Virus record (IMG/VR): IMGVR_UViG_3300025913_000024
Location: 1 to 47,477 of that record
Strand: one strand, 5' to 3'
DNA from: a virus
DNA length: 47,477 nt
Below, one piece after another: positions 10,332 through 18,543 of the stretch. The number at the start of each line of letters is the position of its first letter. Position 1 is the stretch's first letter. Below the pieces are notes generated by a model. That model was not told the DNA's origin and did no database searches. It saw only the letters and a program-made list of their open reading frames with translations. The position numbers and the translations under genes were made by a program.

Positions 10332-11117
10332 TTATGGTGCTGGGACAAATGGAAGTCTTTGTCCTGGGATGCCTGTAGCTGGTGCATCTGGTGGATTTTG
10401 TGCTACGGAGTGTCTGATCATATCTTGCATCGCAGTAGAGTCATTACTGGTCGTGTCTTGTTGGAAGGTCTGGAAAGAAGCATCAGGATCTTGGTTGTCC
10501 AAGAATTGATAAGGGTAAGAGCTAGTGTAAGGATCGAAGTAAAACGTAACCTCTGTTTCTAGAACCGAGGCTTCTCCAGTGGTGTAAGTAGGAGGAGTTA
10601 CTTCTGTGACATACACGTTTCTGAAGATCCAAAGGTATCCAGCAGTCGTGTCAGACGTGTCTGTTGCGTCTTCTAAGTACTCTAGAACTCCAAGTCCTGA
10701 CTTATAAATCGCAGATGAACTTTGGCCTTGAATAGGAACCTTGATGTCAATCTCACTGATCGGGTTTCCATATTGGTGTCCAGCTTCTGGACCTAATGTT
10801 CCTGAGAAGTTTCTTTTTGCTCGTTGAAGAAGCAAGAAGAGTTGATAGTTGGCGTCTACTCTGAACCTGATCTTGAATGTTGGGTCTCCTTCTTGTCTAG
10901 AACCTTGTCTAGGAAGGTTTGTTGCCCAGTACTTTACCATCTGAGTGTCTGTTTTGAACTCAGGAGGGGTGAAGTCCTTTAATCTCCATCTGAAATCACT
11001 GGATAGGCTAGCCGTAAGTTGTTCCTCAACAAAGTTGGGGTTCCACTTAATCGTAGCCACAAAGAGATTAGAGAAGGCATCAGGAGTGATTGGAAGTCTA
11101 GTGTTCAGGGTTCCCAT
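10332..11117 (-). CDS. Tail tube paralogue, gp48/gp54-like candidate
   Basis: A 261-residue protein that shares three motifs with the next two genes: DFTPPEFK near residue 50, FKIRFRVDANYQLF near residue 87, and WIFRNVYVTEVTPPTYTTGE near residue 165. These match the strand order of contractile-tail tube proteins (gp19 family). In T4 the tube initiator proteins gp48 and gp54 carry a gp19-like domain and cap the baseplate, so an extra copy lying between the tube gene and gp25 fits that role. The ATG at 11117 was preferred over an in-frame TTG six bases upstream; it follows TTACTAATTGTTC with no Shine-Dalgarno. Confidence 0.62.
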   Translation of the reverse strand: MGTLNTRLPITPDAFSNLFVATIKWNPNFVEEQLTASLSSDFRWRLKDFTPPEFKTDTQMVKYWATNLPRQGSRQEGDPTFKIRFRVDANYQLFLLLQRAKRNFSGTLGPEAGHQYGNPISEIDIKVPIQGQSSSAIYKSGLGVLEYLEDATDTSDTTAGYLWIFRNVYVTEVTPPTYTTGEASVLETEVTFYFDPYTSSYPYQFLDNQDPDASFQTFQQDTTSNDSTAMQDMIRHSVAQNPPDAPATGIPGQRLPFVPAP

Positions 11118-11143
11118 GAACAATTAGTAATTAGCTAGGGCTC

Positions 11144-11971
11144 TTAAAATGTTCCACCAGCTACGCCTAGACCAGACTGAGCTTGTTGTTCAGTTTGGAT
11201 GTTGTCGTCTAGATCATACTCTGGCGTGTCAAAGTCCTGGAAGATAAAGTCAATCTTGATCTTTTGAGGTGAATCAGCTTCACCAGTCTTAAAGGCAACT
11301 GGTTCGATACCAACAATTCCTACGTTGAAGAACACCCAAGTAAGAGGAGCAGGTCCTCCACCAAGAAGAGCTGTTAGAGTAGAGGTGTCATTGGATGTGA
11401 TGATCCCATCAGAGACACCTTGACTATCATCCTGCCATCTTGTTCTTTGACTTGTGTCAGAACCACCAAATTGATGAAGAGGAGCAGATGCTGCAGACAC
11501 AGTAACAGTTCCCAAGAACTGAGGATCATTGAATCTGGTATAATCTACAAGTCCAGTTTCAGGACTGAAGAAAGCGTTTCTCCAGATCACGAATCTCTTG
11601 TAAACCTGATAGAAGGCGTCGATTCTGAACTCAAGAGAAAAGAACCTGTCACCTTCAATCTGAGGCTTTACCAATGTGGCACCTCCTGTGAGGTACCTGT
11701 TCATGTAAGTCTCCATCTTGAATTGAGGTGGAGTAAAACCATCTACACGAATGGAGTCGGTTTGAAGAGTGAGTGGGTCTGGAATGTTAAGGACAGTTGG
11801 ATATTGAATCGCAAGGTCAAAAAGATTGGCCTGAGCGTCTCCACCTTCAGCGTAAAGAGATTGAGCTTGTGTGACTAAAGGTGTGTTACCTTCACCGATA
11901 GACCCAATGATGCTGCCGATGTTTCGAACAGCACTAGATGCACCGGTGAGGGCAGTGACAAAGTTTGCCAT
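11144..11971 (-). CDS. Tail tube paralogue, gp48/gp54-like candidate
   Basis: A 275-residue protein, paralogous to both neighbours. Motifs in order: VDGFTPPQFKMETYMNRY (near residue 75), FSLEFRIDAFYQVYKRF (near residue 110), and WVFFNVGIVGIEPVAFKTGE (near residue 225). The helical N-terminus (residues 1-60) contains TQAQSLYAEGGDAQANLFDL, similar to the opening of the tail-tube gene at 12705. The C-terminal 25 residues are Gln/Gly-rich. Most likely a tube-initiator or baseplate cap protein that shares the tube fold. Upstream lies TCTAATTAGAAGTAGGCC, without a clear Shine-Dalgarno. Confidence 0.62.
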   Translation of the reverse strand: MANFVTALTGASSAVRNIGSIIGSIGEGNTPLVTQAQSLYAEGGDAQANLFDLAIQYPTVLNIPDPLTLQTDSIRVDGFTPPQFKMETYMNRYLTGGATLVKPQIEGDRFFSLEFRIDAFYQVYKRFVIWRNAFFSPETGLVDYTRFNDPQFLGTVTVSAASAPLHQFGGSDTSQRTRWQDDSQGVSDGIITSNDTSTLTALLGGGPAPLTWVFFNVGIVGIEPVAFKTGEADSPQKIKIDFIFQDFDTPEYDLDDNIQTEQQAQSGLGVAGGTF

Positions 11972-11988
11972 CTAAGGCCTACTTCTAA

Positions 11989-12705
11989 TTAGAATGAGTT
12001 TCCGTAAAGAGGGAAGGTAACAGGATCAAGCCAGTCACCGAAGTTCAAGGTAACCTTGGTCATGATCTTACCATCTTCTCCGTTCTTAAAGGAAGGAGGA
12101 TCGACTTGCTCAACCCAAACGTTTCTGAAGGCCCAAGTATCAACTCCATCAGCATCGGTGAAGGAACCAGAAGTAACTCCATCTGCTGTGAAGATCGCAG
12201 CGCCGTCTGCTGAGTAGATTGGTCTGTTTAGAGCTCTGACGTAAACATATCCAAAGACGTTGTTAACGTCTGGAGCACCAGAGGTAGCTGGATCGTTAGC
12301 TCCGGCTCCCCAGAGTGCAGAAGTTGAGTAACCCGTTGTTGCGTTAGAAACCAGAGACTTCCAAGCGTTGAAGAACTTGTAAACTCTGTAGAAAGCATCT
12401 ACACGGAAAGAAAGCTCAAACGTTCTCTCCATGTCAACCTTGGTTGAAGGCATCTTGACAGAAACAGTCTTGTAAGAGTTTTCGTAAGTCTTGATCTTTG
12501 GGTTAGGAGGAGTGAAACCTTCAACACGGACTAGCAAAGAGTCTAGGAAGGCAGGATCTCCTGAGAAGCTGTTAGCTGGGTCGCTGATTGCGGCAGCAAC
12601 ACCTGCGAGACCAGCTGGAGGAATGATAGCAATGTCGAACATGTTCTGCATTGCATCTGCGCCGGCTCCATAGAGTGCTTGTACTTGAGTGTTTAACGAT
12701 GCCAT
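11989..12705 (-). CDS. Major tail tube protein candidate (gp19-like)
   Basis: A 238-residue protein and the likely major tube subunit. It carries VEGFTPPNPKIKTYENSY (near residue 60), FELSFRVDAFYRVYKFF (near residue 96) and WAFRNVWVEQVDPPSFKNGE (near residue 190), the pattern common to the three paralogues. It is chosen as the major tube gene because it alone has a strong Shine-Dalgarno (AAGGAGAT, 7 bases before the ATG) plus a TTTTCTCACTAATTAATC element upstream, a configuration also seen before the tail sheath gene. Tube protein polymerises inside the sheath to form the DNA channel. Confidence 0.68.
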   Translation of the reverse strand: MASLNTQVQALYGAGADAMQNMFDIAIIPPAGLAGVAAAISDPANSFSGDPAFLDSLLVRVEGFTPPNPKIKTYENSYKTVSVKMPSTKVDMERTFELSFRVDAFYRVYKFFNAWKSLVSNATTGYSTSALWGAGANDPATSGAPDVNNVFGYVYVRALNRPIYSADGAAIFTADGVTSGSFTDADGVDTWAFRNVWVEQVDPPSFKNGEDGKIMTKVTLNFGDWLDPVTFPLYGNSF

Positions 12706-12728
12706 TGATTCATCTCCTTAACGATTAA

Positions 12729-13121
12729 TTAGTGAGAAAAATCTAATGGACTTTCGTCAAGTGGGTCATCAGGTGGGAGACTAACATCCCAGCCTATTTG
12801 ATGAAAGATCATGGCTACCTCAGACTCTGTAGTAGCTTTTTTCACTAGCTCCATCGCAGGACTCTTTTTCTTCTTTCCCTTAAGAGCTTCTGTGATCATC
12901 TTTCCAAGAACTTCAGTCTTTACTTCTTCGGCAAGAGACATAGGAAGAGCAGAGAGCCAACCGTTCAGCACAGCATCAAAGATGAGTTCCTTTTGAGTTT
13001 CAGCCAAATCAGGATAAAGAACCTTGTCTTCTAGCATGTTAGTGACAGCGCTAATAGTGAACTTTACAGCAAAGAGAAAACGTTCTTTTAGTTGTTTTTG
13101 AGTTTCATCGTAATTTGACAT
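12729..13121 (-). CDS. Unknown protein between tail genes
   Basis: A 130-residue, mostly alpha-helical protein with a Lys-rich segment (LKGKKKKSP near residue 82) and an acidic Pro-rich end (PPDDPLDESPLDF). I do not recognise the family. Its position just upstream of the tail tube gene is one where contractile-tailed phages often place a tail assembly chaperone; no slippery heptamer for a chaperone frameshift was found inside it. The ATG follows TTGATTAATTAAC. Confidence 0.6.
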   Translation of the reverse strand: MSNYDETQKQLKERFLFAVKFTISAVTNMLEDKVLYPDLAETQKELIFDAVLNGWLSALPMSLAEEVKTEVLGKMITEALKGKKKKSPAMELVKKATTESEVAMIFHQIGWDVSLPPDDPLDESPLDFSH

Positions 13122-13122
13122 G

Positions 13123-13488
13123 TTAATTAATCAATGGTTGAACGTTGAAGATAGGAAACATTTGTTTGACTCCATCGTCATCTAGATCAAAAGTATAGTC
13201 TTCAGAGAAGATTTCTTTCATTGGCCTCAAGTAATCTCCAAATTTGTCAAACACTGATGTGTCTGGACGATCTGAGAACAAGTTGTAATTTCCCCATCCT
13301 TTCTTGTTTAGATTTTCTAAGTACATAGATCTTTGAGATTCATCAAAAGATGAGCCAAATTCAAATTTTGTAGATAAATATCTGTTAATTCTAGTATTGG
13401 AGTCAGACACTAAAGTTCTGACTCCCTTAAAATGAAGAAGTGGATAATGAAGAGTGAGTTCATTGATTGAACTAAACTTAAAAAACAA
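13123..13488 (-). CDS. Unknown tail-region protein, start uncertain
   Basis: A 121-residue protein starting at a TTG (FFKFSSINEL...). No ATG exists in this frame and no Shine-Dalgarno precedes the TTG. The frame is open for 10 further codons upstream, back to the stop at 13519-13521. An ATG at 13493 lies in another frame and reads into a T6-A run (TTTTTTA), a classic -1 slippery heptamer, that would bring it into this frame. The protein is rich in aromatic and Asp residues, with no known motif. Location suggests a tail or baseplate component, inference only. Confidence 0.55.
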   Translation of the reverse strand: MFFKFSSINELTLHYPLLHFKGVRTLVSDSNTRINRYLSTKFEFGSSFDESQRSMYLENLNKKGWGNYNLFSDRPDTSVFDKFGDYLRPMKEIFSEDYTFDLDDDGVKQMFPIFNVQPLIN

Positions 13489-13518
13489 TTCATGGGCAGC
13501 TAAGGTATAATTTGAGTT

Positions 13519-14343
13519 CTATTGTTTTCCATACACAAGACAAAACTTTGGGATCAAACTACTGTCTATACTATAGCCTATAAGCTCTGATCGTAGATAC
13601 GTGTAAAAAGTGTAAGGATTTCCATTTTCTCGTATAAAGAAGGACTCTATGGGAGTCTTTGTTTTTGTTACGTCATCGAACAAAGATATCCACATTCCTT
13701 CTTCAACCTTCTCTGAACTTAAGTTGTAAGGTTTACTTTCAATGTAGTACTCATATTCTTTTTCTTTCATTAACTCCCAAACATCCCACATGTTTGATTG
13801 AAGTTGATAGATCTCTTTAGACTTTAATAATCCACAAAACTCTTTGAAGGTTTTATGACTCTTAGGAAGAGGAATGAACTCATCTAAATCTACAAATAGA
13901 TTCCAACATCCTTTACCTATTTTATTCCAAAGAGAACGAAAGATTCCTAATTGAAAGAAGTTAAAAGGCATTCCTAACTCAACAGGGTTTTCGATAAAAA
14001 AACAATCGAAATGAAGACTAAACAATTGTTTAGCTACATCTGCATCTGGAAAATTATTGTCAAGAAGGACTACAGCTCTAGTCTTTGATGGAAGTCTAAG
14101 ATGATAATATTCAATGAACCTTGGAAGATCGAGTACTGAACCACAAACCACCCAAAGAATAAACTCAGTCTTTGGTAGATTAAAGAAAGGATCGTTTTTA
14201 TTGATCAATCCTTGAGTTCTTGAGTTCTTAGGAAACTTTGAGAATTTATCAGTAGATAAAGGTTGAAGAACCTCTAGAGGTTTAGAGTGATGAACTTCTA
14301 ATCTTTTTTGAATCAGGTTTTGGTTTAAATTTTTGGTAAACAT
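13519..14343 (-). CDS. Glycosyltransferase, GT2-like with DxDEF motif
   Basis: A 274-residue protein. The region near residues 65-100 (EFILWVVCGSVLDLPRFIEYY) and the motif FVDLDEFIPLP (near residue 150) match the family 2 / family 92-like glycosyltransferases, in which DxDEF binds the metal and nucleotide-sugar. The substrate is unknown; phage versions modify virion proteins, DNA bases or host surface glycans. The gene is AT-rich compared with the tail genes on both sides, which together with the next entry suggests a later insertion in the tail cluster. The ATG lies 62 bases inside the 3' end of the upstream gene and has no strong ribosome binding site. Confidence 0.68.
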   Translation of the reverse strand: MFTKNLNQNLIQKRLEVHHSKPLEVLQPLSTDKFSKFPKNSRTQGLINKNDPFFNLPKTEFILWVVCGSVLDLPRFIEYYHLRLPSKTRAVVLLDNNFPDADVAKQLFSLHFDCFFIENPVELGMPFNFFQLGIFRSLWNKIGKGCWNLFVDLDEFIPLPKSHKTFKEFCGLLKSKEIYQLQSNMWDVWELMKEKEYEYYIESKPYNLSSEKVEEGMWISLFDDVTKTKTPIESFFIRENGNPYTFYTYLRSELIGYSIDSSLIPKFCLVYGKQ

Positions 14344-14650
14344 ATCTTATGTTGTCTTTTAATTTATCATAGTCTGGAAATACGAGTTTGTTGTCTCTTA
14401 CTGCACCGATTGGATCGTTTAATCCATCCAATCCTATAATATAGGAAGTATAAAAGATCTCAAGGTTAGGATAGTTCTTATGAAGAGAGAATAAAGGTGT
14501 CAGAAATCGTTTAGGAGAGTCCCAAAATGAGAAAACATACACACATAAATGTATGTCTGGATCATACTTTTTGACCTCTCTCTTAACCCTAGAACAAATG
14601 TCTTTCTCTCCATAAGGAAAGAAAAAGAAACCTAAGTTGATGGTTGGCAT
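14282..14650 (-). CDS. Unknown small protein paired with glycosyltransferase
   Basis: A 122-residue protein starting MPTINLGFFFFPYGEKD. The pattern (beta strand, then a helix with conserved charged residues, then strands such as HLCVYVFSFWD and LEIFYTSYI) is compatible with a small Rossmann-like domain. It overlaps the glycosyltransferase start by 62 bases and shares its AT-rich composition, so the two were probably acquired together and may act together. No specific function is recognised. Confidence 0.5.
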   Translation of the reverse strand: MPTINLGFFFFPYGEKDICSRVKREVKKYDPDIHLCVYVFSFWDSPKRFLTPLFSLHKNYPNLEIFYTSYIIGLDGLNDPIGAVRDNKLVFPDYDKLKDNIRYVYQKFKPKPDSKKIRSSSL

Positions 14651-14670
14651 GTTAACTTAGTACAAATGAA

Positions 14671-14694
14671 AATGGGTCCCTTTCGGGACCCATT
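14671..14694 (-). terminator. Rho-independent terminator after the tail sheath gene
   Basis: A perfect 10-bp stem (AATGGGTCCC / GGGACCCATT) closed by a GAAA tetraloop, followed on the minus strand by TTCATTTG. It lies just downstream of the tail sheath stop. The same GGTCCC-GAAA-GGGACC core recurs at 29304-29319. Confidence 0.8.
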
Positions 14695-14709
14695 TCTTAA
14701 TTAGAGCTA

Positions 14710-17175
14710 TTAGACCGAGCTTGTTTGAGCTACGTTTCTGAAGATCAAGGTGACCGTTTCAGAGTAGACGTAAACCTTAACGTCAACTTGGAGTCTGAAG
14801 TCTCTTGCTGCCATAACAGCAGGAGTGTTGACTGCTCCAACGATTGCTGTAGCAGACTGCCAAGCAGGGCTTGATCCGCTAGTCCATTGGTTAAGGATAG
14901 CGTTGGTCTGTTGCTGTCTAACTCCCTGGTAGTAAGGGTTGTTAGGCTTACCAATCTGAGGGAACATGACGTTGTCTCTGATCTGGCGACGTGCCTTGTC
15001 GAAGGCCATGGTGTGGCCGAAGTAAGACCAGTCAGTCAACTGAGTTGGGTCTTGTGTGGTCTTTTGACCAGCAAGCATAACTCCGTTGGTTGGGTCCAAG
15101 ATGAGAGGGATAAGTCCGATCTGATCAAGAGTTTGCTCAATCTGTTGTCCAAGACTGTCCGTGATGGAAAGATCGTACTCTTGGTCGATGACCACTGCGG
15201 CCAGCTGTCCACCATAACCACCAGAGATGTTCTGGTACATAGGAGCCCAAGCTCCAAGCTTGTCCTGGATGATCTTGGAGTACTGAACACCAGCGAAACC
15301 AACAAGGGTTGCGAAGTAAGTCTTTCCAGTGTTAACGTCCTGACGAAGCATTCTGTTAACGATCTGTCCAGTACCAGTCAATCTTGCAGAAACAACTATC
15401 GTTTGGTCGTTAGCATACTCAGAAGGCTGAAGAATTCTGGCAGAGAGGAAGGAGCAAAGTGGTCTGTTTCCAGCTCTCAAGTTGAACAAGAGAGGCTTAA
15501 GATCTTCGATTCCTGTGACTTCCATTGCAACAGAAACCTTATCATAGTTGGACTTAGCGAACTCGTTCCAACCAAGAGTAAGGATTGGGGTGAAGTTGTC
15601 ATCCAAGGTTCCACCGAGATCTCCTTCAGAAATCAAAGTATCAACAACGTTCTGAGTGTATCTCTTTCCAACGATGTTGTAGATAACTGGAGAAGGACTG
15701 GTAAGAGGATCAACGAGCTTGAGACCAGTGTAGAAGCCATCGGCTCCAACATCGGCATCGAATGGTCTAAGAACGAAGACCTGAACTAGGCTGGTTGCAT
15801 CATCAGGAAGGATGTTAGGGAAGAAGATGTTTCCTCCAGAAGCATTCTGTCCCTTAGGTAGAAGAGAACCGGTGAAAGATCCGCCATTAAGAACGGTTCC
15901 AGTGATAGGAGTGGTCTCCTGAACACTGAAGGTGATCTGGTTGTAGTTAGGGTTGGCCTTAAGAGTCGTGGTTTGAGCAACAACTCCTGTGATGTCAACG
16001 TAGTAAACTGTTCCAATGATTGGAGGATCTGCTGCGGAGATTCCAGTGTCGATACCACCAACAGTAGAACCAGCACCAGAGATCTTAATGTACTTCGTTC
16101 TATAATTGGCCGTAACATCTGTGATCACGGAACCAACAAGGGTGTAAACTCCTTGTGCCCAGTAAGATGGGTTGTTGTTAGCGTTAAGAGCAACGAAGTG
16201 AGTACCGCCGATCAAGAGAGTCGTAAGAGCGGCTCCAACTGGAAGGTTCTTGTAAGCAGGCATCTGGGTGTCGATGGTCCACTTGTCATAACCAAGAGCA
16301 GATAGGGTGATCTGAGTTGGGATCTCGGTAGGAGACTTCTGAGTAACTACCATGTAGGTACTTGGCTTGATGTCGACGATCCACTTGAGTCTCTCAAGAA
16401 GTGCAGTAGTTAAAGCTGCCTTGTAAGAAACCTCATCAAGGGTGTCATCTGTGGTGTAATTAGCCGTAGGAACCAAGGCATTGAAGTCAAGATACAACCA
16501 AGTTCCAGAACCTGCGGTTCCGGTGATGGTAAGAGTTGTTCCAGAAAGAGCACCAACCTGCTGAGGAGTGGCGATCGCTGTAGGAGCTCCCATGAGTTGA
16601 CCATTAGAAAGAGTCAACTTGTAAGTTGTTCCAGAGTGTGAACCAGTCCAATAGGTAAGGTCAACCCCGGTGATCAACTCAGCAAGATCTGCTCCGATTC
16701 CAGAGATAACGATTGCGTTAGCTGTGATGCCAACGTCGACACCTGCAAGCTGCTCGGTTAGAGCTGTGTTGGCTGCGACGTTAAGTCCGGCTTTCTCACC
16801 GGTGATTGGTGAGTTAACAAGGAAAGTAACAGCCTTTATGTGTTGAAAGACTCGTTTTCTAAATTGGAAGACACCACGGTTAGTGATGTAAGATCCACCA
16901 AAGTAAGAAGGATAGTTCGTTGAACTTCCTGGAGGGGCGGAGACCCAGCAACCGAATTGGCCGTTGTAGTCAATCAACTCCTGAATATCTGGCCAGTCAG
17001 GGCTAGATTCGCCAACCATGGCTTGGATGACATTGGGAGAAGCCTTAGGGATGTACAACGCTGAGGTGTTTCCCTTTGGAGCTCTGATGGACATGAATCC
17101 TACTTCCTTAGAATCTGGGACGGAAGTGTTGAAAGATTCATCGCTAGTGATGAAATTTAAACGCCATGAAGTCAC
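14710..17175 (-). CDS. Tail sheath protein
   Basis: An 821-residue contractile tail sheath subunit (T4 gp18 type, which has 659 residues). Sheath hallmarks are in the last 250 residues: GGYGGQLAAVVIDQEYDLS, then a long helical segment with LDQIGLIPLILDPTNGVMLAG and WSYFGHTMAFDKARRQIRDN, and a C-terminal strand (FRLQVDVKVYVYSETVTLIF) that interlocks neighbouring subunits in known sheaths. The N-terminal part (FMSIRAPKG...) is beta-rich. The start is taken as GTG at 17175 because GGAGG lies 8 bases upstream; an in-frame TTG at 17190 would place that site inside the gene. The gene has its own CACTACTAATTA element upstream and a strong terminator downstream, consistent with high late expression. 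Confidence 0.88.
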   Translation of the reverse strand: MTSWRLNFITSDESFNTSVPDSKEVGFMSIRAPKGNTSALYIPKASPNVIQAMVGESSPDWPDIQELIDYNGQFGCWVSAPPGSSTNYPSYFGGSYITNRGVFQFRKRVFQHIKAVTFLVNSPITGEKAGLNVAANTALTEQLAGVDVGITANAIVISGIGADLAELITGVDLTYWTGSHSGTTYKLTLSNGQLMGAPTAIATPQQVGALSGTTLTITGTAGSGTWLYLDFNALVPTANYTTDDTLDEVSYKAALTTALLERLKWIVDIKPSTYMVVTQKSPTEIPTQITLSALGYDKWTIDTQMPAYKNLPVGAALTTLLIGGTHFVALNANNNPSYWAQGVYTLVGSVITDVTANYRTKYIKISGAGSTVGGIDTGISAADPPIIGTVYYVDITGVVAQTTTLKANPNYNQITFSVQETTPITGTVLNGGSFTGSLLPKGQNASGGNIFFPNILPDDATSLVQVFVLRPFDADVGADGFYTGLKLVDPLTSPSPVIYNIVGKRYTQNVVDTLISEGDLGGTLDDNFTPILTLGWNEFAKSNYDKVSVAMEVTGIEDLKPLLFNLRAGNRPLCSFLSARILQPSEYANDQTIVVSARLTGTGQIVNRMLRQDVNTGKTYFATLVGFAGVQYSKIIQDKLGAWAPMYQNISGGYGGQLAAVVIDQEYDLSITDSLGQQIEQTLDQIGLIPLILDPTNGVMLAGQKTTQDPTQLTDWSYFGHTMAFDKARRQIRDNVMFPQIGKPNNPYYQGVRQQQTNAILNQWTSGSSPAWQSATAIVGAVNTPAVMAARDFRLQVDVKVYVYSETVTLIFRNVAQTSSV

Positions 17176-17238
17176 TGTTATTTCCTCCAAAGGCTACATA
17201 TGAAGAGCCTGTGATGGATAATTAGTAGTGAGAAAATA

Positions 17239-18537
17239 CTAACGTTCTACGGGTTTAGATCCCCAAGTTGTGCCTTTTAGAGGTCCAAGTCTTCGACGCT
17301 GAGGAAGATCTGGAGTCTCGTGTTGACCTGGTACGGCTAGAGTTGTCACAGTAAGGTGGAAGTCAGTGATTCTTCCACCGATGGAGTAGAACAACATGAC
17401 AACACTGTATTGAGAGTTAGGATAAAGTCCAGTGATCCAGACCTCTTTGATTGAAGGATCATCAATGATGATAGGATCTCGGCCTTGAATCAAGATCTTG
17501 ACTTGTGCTAAGTTAGGCAAACTCTCTTGAGAGACCTCCCACTTAAGCAAGAAACCGCTCTCTGTGATGGTGTCTGACGGAACCACAGCCAAATCAAGCA
17601 TGATGTCGGTAGAGGCTTCAAAATAACCTTGAATGACGTCTTGGAGCTCTGTTGTTCCAGTTGAGTCTAGAACAGGTTGAGATGGTATGATGTCACCATT
17701 GATCTCTTCTGGGTTTCCAGAAAGATCCGTAGGTCCATCTGCTCCACCAGTTGTAGAAGCATCTGTCCAAGCCTTTGACTCAGCAAAGGCCAAGAGAACT
17801 CTTTCGGTGATATAGACTGCATTATCTGCATCAGACTTTGCTCCTGTGTTCCAAACAGATGTTTCTGGGATCTGGTTGGTAAGAAGATCTACTTGATACG
17901 GATAATATAGAATGTAGGTTCTTAGCGTGATCTTGAGGTTGATTGGAAGAATTCGTTGCTTCTTAAGCCAATCTCCCTCTTTGTACTCTGGATTGTACTG
18001 AAAGCTCTCGATGGTGAAGAACGTAGGAATTGAGATGTCCGTGTTCTTCCAAGTAACCGAGCTAGTAAACTGAATTGGACCCTTTGGGTTGTATTCCCAA
18101 AGAAGTTTCTCAAAACCAATACGAGCATCTTGGTCACTGTCATAGAAGATGGTGATGTCAAAGGTTGTCTTGACAGCCATGGCTTTCATGGCAGTTGGAA
18201 GACCTGCTTGCCAAAGACCTCTTACCATTTGAGAGGTGTTTTGAACGTTAGGCCTGTCATCTAGCTCCCAAAACTTTCCATTCTCGTACCAATATGTGAT
18301 GAAAGGAAAACCTAGAGCAGATGCTTGAATGGTCTTGAAGTTAACACCGTTGTTGGTGTCGTTTTGTTGCATCCTTCTTCTGAAGGACATGTCTGGTGAA
18401 GTCCAGACAACTCTAGTCAGGTCTCCTCTTAAGAACGCCTGACTAAGAAAGAACTCTAGTGGGATTAGAGCTGCATTGAATGAGTCACTATAGTATTTTC
18501 GAGAAAAGAAGAACTTCTGTGCGAACTCTTGAGCCAT
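17239..18537 (-). CDS. Virion protein with C-terminal FN3-like domain, neck or tail candidate
   Basis: A 432-residue protein encoded directly upstream of the sheath. The N-terminal half is aromatic and Arg-rich (FFFSRKYYSDSFNAA; WEYNPKGPIQFTSSVTW near residue 165) and looks like a structural beta domain. Residues about 320-405 (ESGFLLKWEVSQ... WITGLYPNSQYSVVMLFYS) have the strand and Tyr pattern of a fibronectin type III or Ig-like module, common on phage surfaces. It may be a neck, tail-terminator or decorating protein; no firm family match. The sequence GACTAATTGATCTATA precedes the ATG, where the upstream gene also ends. Confidence 0.6.
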   Translation of the reverse strand: MAQEFAQKFFFSRKYYSDSFNAALIPLEFFLSQAFLRGDLTRVVWTSPDMSFRRRMQQNDTNNGVNFKTIQASALGFPFITYWYENGKFWELDDRPNVQNTSQMVRGLWQAGLPTAMKAMAVKTTFDITIFYDSDQDARIGFEKLLWEYNPKGPIQFTSSVTWKNTDISIPTFFTIESFQYNPEYKEGDWLKKQRILPINLKITLRTYILYYPYQVDLLTNQIPETSVWNTGAKSDADNAVYITERVLLAFAESKAWTDASTTGGADGPTDLSGNPEEINGDIIPSQPVLDSTGTTELQDVIQGYFEASTDIMLDLAVVPSDTITESGFLLKWEVSQESLPNLAQVKILIQGRDPIIIDDPSIKEVWITGLYPNSQYSVVMLFYSIGGRITDFHLTVTTLAVPGQHETPDLPQRRRLGPLKGTTWGSKPVER

Positions 18538-18543
18538 TATAGA

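Noticed and set aside
14299-14312. A AAA AAG slippery-like string near the end of the gene at 14282
   Set aside because: In that frame a -1 shift meets TAG after one codon, and the glycosyltransferase frame is +1 to it, so it cannot join the two genes.
14887-15789. A 300-codon plus-strand open frame inside the tail sheath gene
   Set aside because: It is antisense to the sheath gene, Ser/Leu/Val-rich without protein-like patterning, and comes from codon bias of the real gene.
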